From positions 94,208-158,207 of the forward strand of contig VXAY01005987.1 of NCBI GenBank assembly GCA_013399855.1: a stretch of 64,000 bases of DNA. The letters run 5' to 3'. The position numbers and the translations under genes are program-made. Source of the DNA: Oxyruncus cristatus. Its lineage: Eukaryota > Chordata > Aves > Passeriformes > Cotingidae. Under the pieces are notes generated by a model. The model was not told the DNA's origin. It searched no databases and saw nothing but the letters and a program-made list of their open reading frames with translations. Positions 61,936-64,000 of the stretch are shown here, in pieces (the first letter of the stretch is position 1; every line of letters starts with the position of its first letter).

Positions 61936-61948
61936 TGTTTTTGGGGGC
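61936..61948 (+). repeat. Right target-site duplication of the LINE
   Basis: TGTTTTTGGGGGC, identical to 61258-61270. The first two bases could instead belong to the ATG tail, which would make the duplication 11 bp. Confidence 0.9.
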
Positions 61949-64000
61949 TTTTTTTCTGTTTAAACAAGTTGATTACCATTTTCAAACACCTACCTAGAAG
62001 TAAAAGCAAGACGAATCAGTATGTTCAAAAGGTTATTCTGATCAGTAACTTTCGTAAAAATGCAACATTTCAAATACAAAGTTAAAATTATAAAAGAAGA
62101 TGAATCCTCAAGCAGGTCACCCATCCTAGGTAAAGTGAGAAAACTGTGAAGGCACTGACAAATAAAGTAACATGCTGTGTGTTACTTTTCATAAAGAAAC
62201 AAGCATATACTTTTGATCGTTTCACACATGGCATAAAGTAATTCCCATTACGATCATTTTAATCACTTCAGCAAAACCTAGCAGTAGCAACATATAAGTA
62301 TTGTATCAAAACTCCCATCGTGTTTCCTAAATGTTGATTTAATATTTAAACCGTAAGTTACACAATTATTTTAACTGACACTAAGTTATGTCAAAGAATT
62401 TAAAAGCCAATATAAATTGCCACAAAAGCCTTCCCTTTCCTCAAATAAATCTGTCTTGCATTAAAATAAAAGTAATTATAAAGTCTTTTATTTTGAATTT
62501 GCTCTTTGTTAAAGTTTGAGTGATCATCAACAAGACCTTCTTGATAAACAATTTTAATTAAACAGTGCTTGATCATAAAGTTTCACTAGTTCTCTCCCAT
62601 CTTACCACTCACATTACAATCTCAGAGATTACCTCTGAGGAGGCTGTGTCATGACATATCCTGCTCTTTCTTTTCATGGGAAGGATATGCAAGGGGCTTC
62701 AAGCATAGCCCATAACTGCTATGACTCATATGACTTCAAGATGGAGTTAAACTCTACGTCAGCCTGAGGATTTATGAGCTAGTAGACCATAACCATTTCT
62801 TTGTTCTTCAAGGCTGCTGCACCTGAATGAAACTACAGTCCTATAATCATATACAGTATTGATAATCTATTTGCAAGCCATTTTATATTTCGAACAGCAG
62901 TCAGTGCATTTTAACGACTTCCACACTGAAGGGGCTAGCAGTGTTGGAAAGAAGAGCAGCCACACTGAGCCTGGTATCTGCTGTCTGAATAGTAGGGTTG
63001 GTTCACCATTTTCCTTTAGTTAAGAGTGCTGATTTCATGGTTTCTAGTACCTGCTCTGGCACTCAGCCATTCACTATTTGTACAGAAACGACAATATGAA
63101 ATTCTGTCATATTTTCTTCATTCAAAGAGAAGTTGGCTTTTGCTGAAAGCTGTTTCTCTTTTAACCTTGAACAATGCAGACCCTGCTTCTATTTGATCCA
63201 AAGGTGACCAATTTCTCATTTACAAAAAGCCCCAAAAGTTTCCAGTGGCGCTACAGACCTCCACAGCTACAGTGTTTGATTCTTCGTAATTCAAATCACA
63301 AACACACACGCACACAATTAAACAACACTTAGCATCAAATGTTATAGTCACCATGAGTACATGACACCAATAGGCCAAATGCTATTTCTTGAGCTAAACC
63401 ACTTAACCATTACTGCTTGAGCTTAAAAGCCACTCTCTGAACCCAACTATCAGTGTCCATAAATTACCTTTCAGTCAAGGTTAACATGTTGCAAGAGCTA
63501 ATTATTTACAACATGTATAATACCACCCATCTTTTCAGTGGAACCTTGGAAACAGACCTCCTAGGACTTCAGAGGTCGCAAAGACATTATTATATTTTGG
63601 CTTTCCATCTTCCTTGTGATGTAAGCATGGATGGTGATTAGATGTTTCAAGTTAGTATCTCTTCCTACAACCTGTTTTGGCACAGTGTCAGTGGAACAAA
63701 ATGTTTTAACAAGCAGCATTAAAAACATCATTATTAACAATGCTTTAACAACCTCCTTTCACCAATGAACAAGATAGAAATGACACCATGAAAAGAAAAA
63801 AGGAAATAGAAGATAAAAAGAACTATGCTGTTTTCAAATCCCATGTATACTTCCAAATTTTAAAGTGTAGTCTCTCAGCCCCGTACTGCTGCAAAAATGA
63901 ATAGAAGGAATAATAGGCTATAGACAGTGAGGGAGATTTTAGTTTTAGTAATTTCTGCATACTAAAGCATTCTTAAAAACATATCATCAATCTTAAAACA
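61949..64000. other. AT-rich DNA, no feature recognised
   Basis: No gene, RNA or interspersed repeat recognised up to the end of the window. Confidence 0.5.

Noticed and set aside
1..64000. CRISPR arrays, operons, bacterial promoters or phage systems
   Set aside because: The window is clearly vertebrate nuclear DNA; tandem repeats found are microsatellites and minisatellites without spacers.

Overview
This window is nuclear, non-coding DNA from a bird, most likely a passerine. It is AT-rich and has no convincing protein-coding host gene on either strand. The avian call rests on three things: repeated CR1 LINE copies with the (ATTCTATG)n 3' tail, two solo LTRs that resemble common avian endogenous-retrovirus families, and a short SINE joining a tRNA-Ile-like segment to a CR1-like tail. 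That SINE architecture is known from passerines (TguSINE1-type). Family names were recognised by eye from remembered consensus features; no database search was run.

Layout. Positions 1-476 hold a CR1 3' end cut by the window edge. Positions 3332-5030 hold a solo LTR and an inverted 71-bp copy of part of it. CR1 copies follow at 5893-6985 (-), 9043-9370 (-), 16368-17309 (+) and 20110-21218 (+); the last is the best preserved. A second solo LTR lies at 21334-21847, followed by a 21-bp tandem duplication and a 16-N assembly gap in a T/C tract. A (CA)n microsatellite is at 27206-27254. An old, pre-passerine CR1 spans about 29165-30340 and is interrupted by the tRNA-Ile SINE at 29398-29500. Another old CR1 piece is at 39045-39245, and MIR-like SINE fragments are at 43548-43635 and 58718-58881. 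Two more CR1 copies sit at 48434-49214 (+) and 53628-54330 (-).

The most unusual item is at 61271-61935. It is a 5'-truncated LINE that is not CR1. It has an uninterrupted reading frame ending in a C2HC zinc finger, a 42-base 3' UTR with a perfect hairpin and an ATGATG tail, and a perfect 13-bp target-site duplication on both sides. Non-CR1 LINEs are rare in birds, so a horizontal origin should be tested.

The rest is single-copy-looking AT-rich DNA, consistent with a gene desert or one very large intron. Some stretches look like possible conserved non-coding elements, but that cannot be judged without alignment. The features do not form an operon or pathway; they are layers of retrotransposition of different ages.
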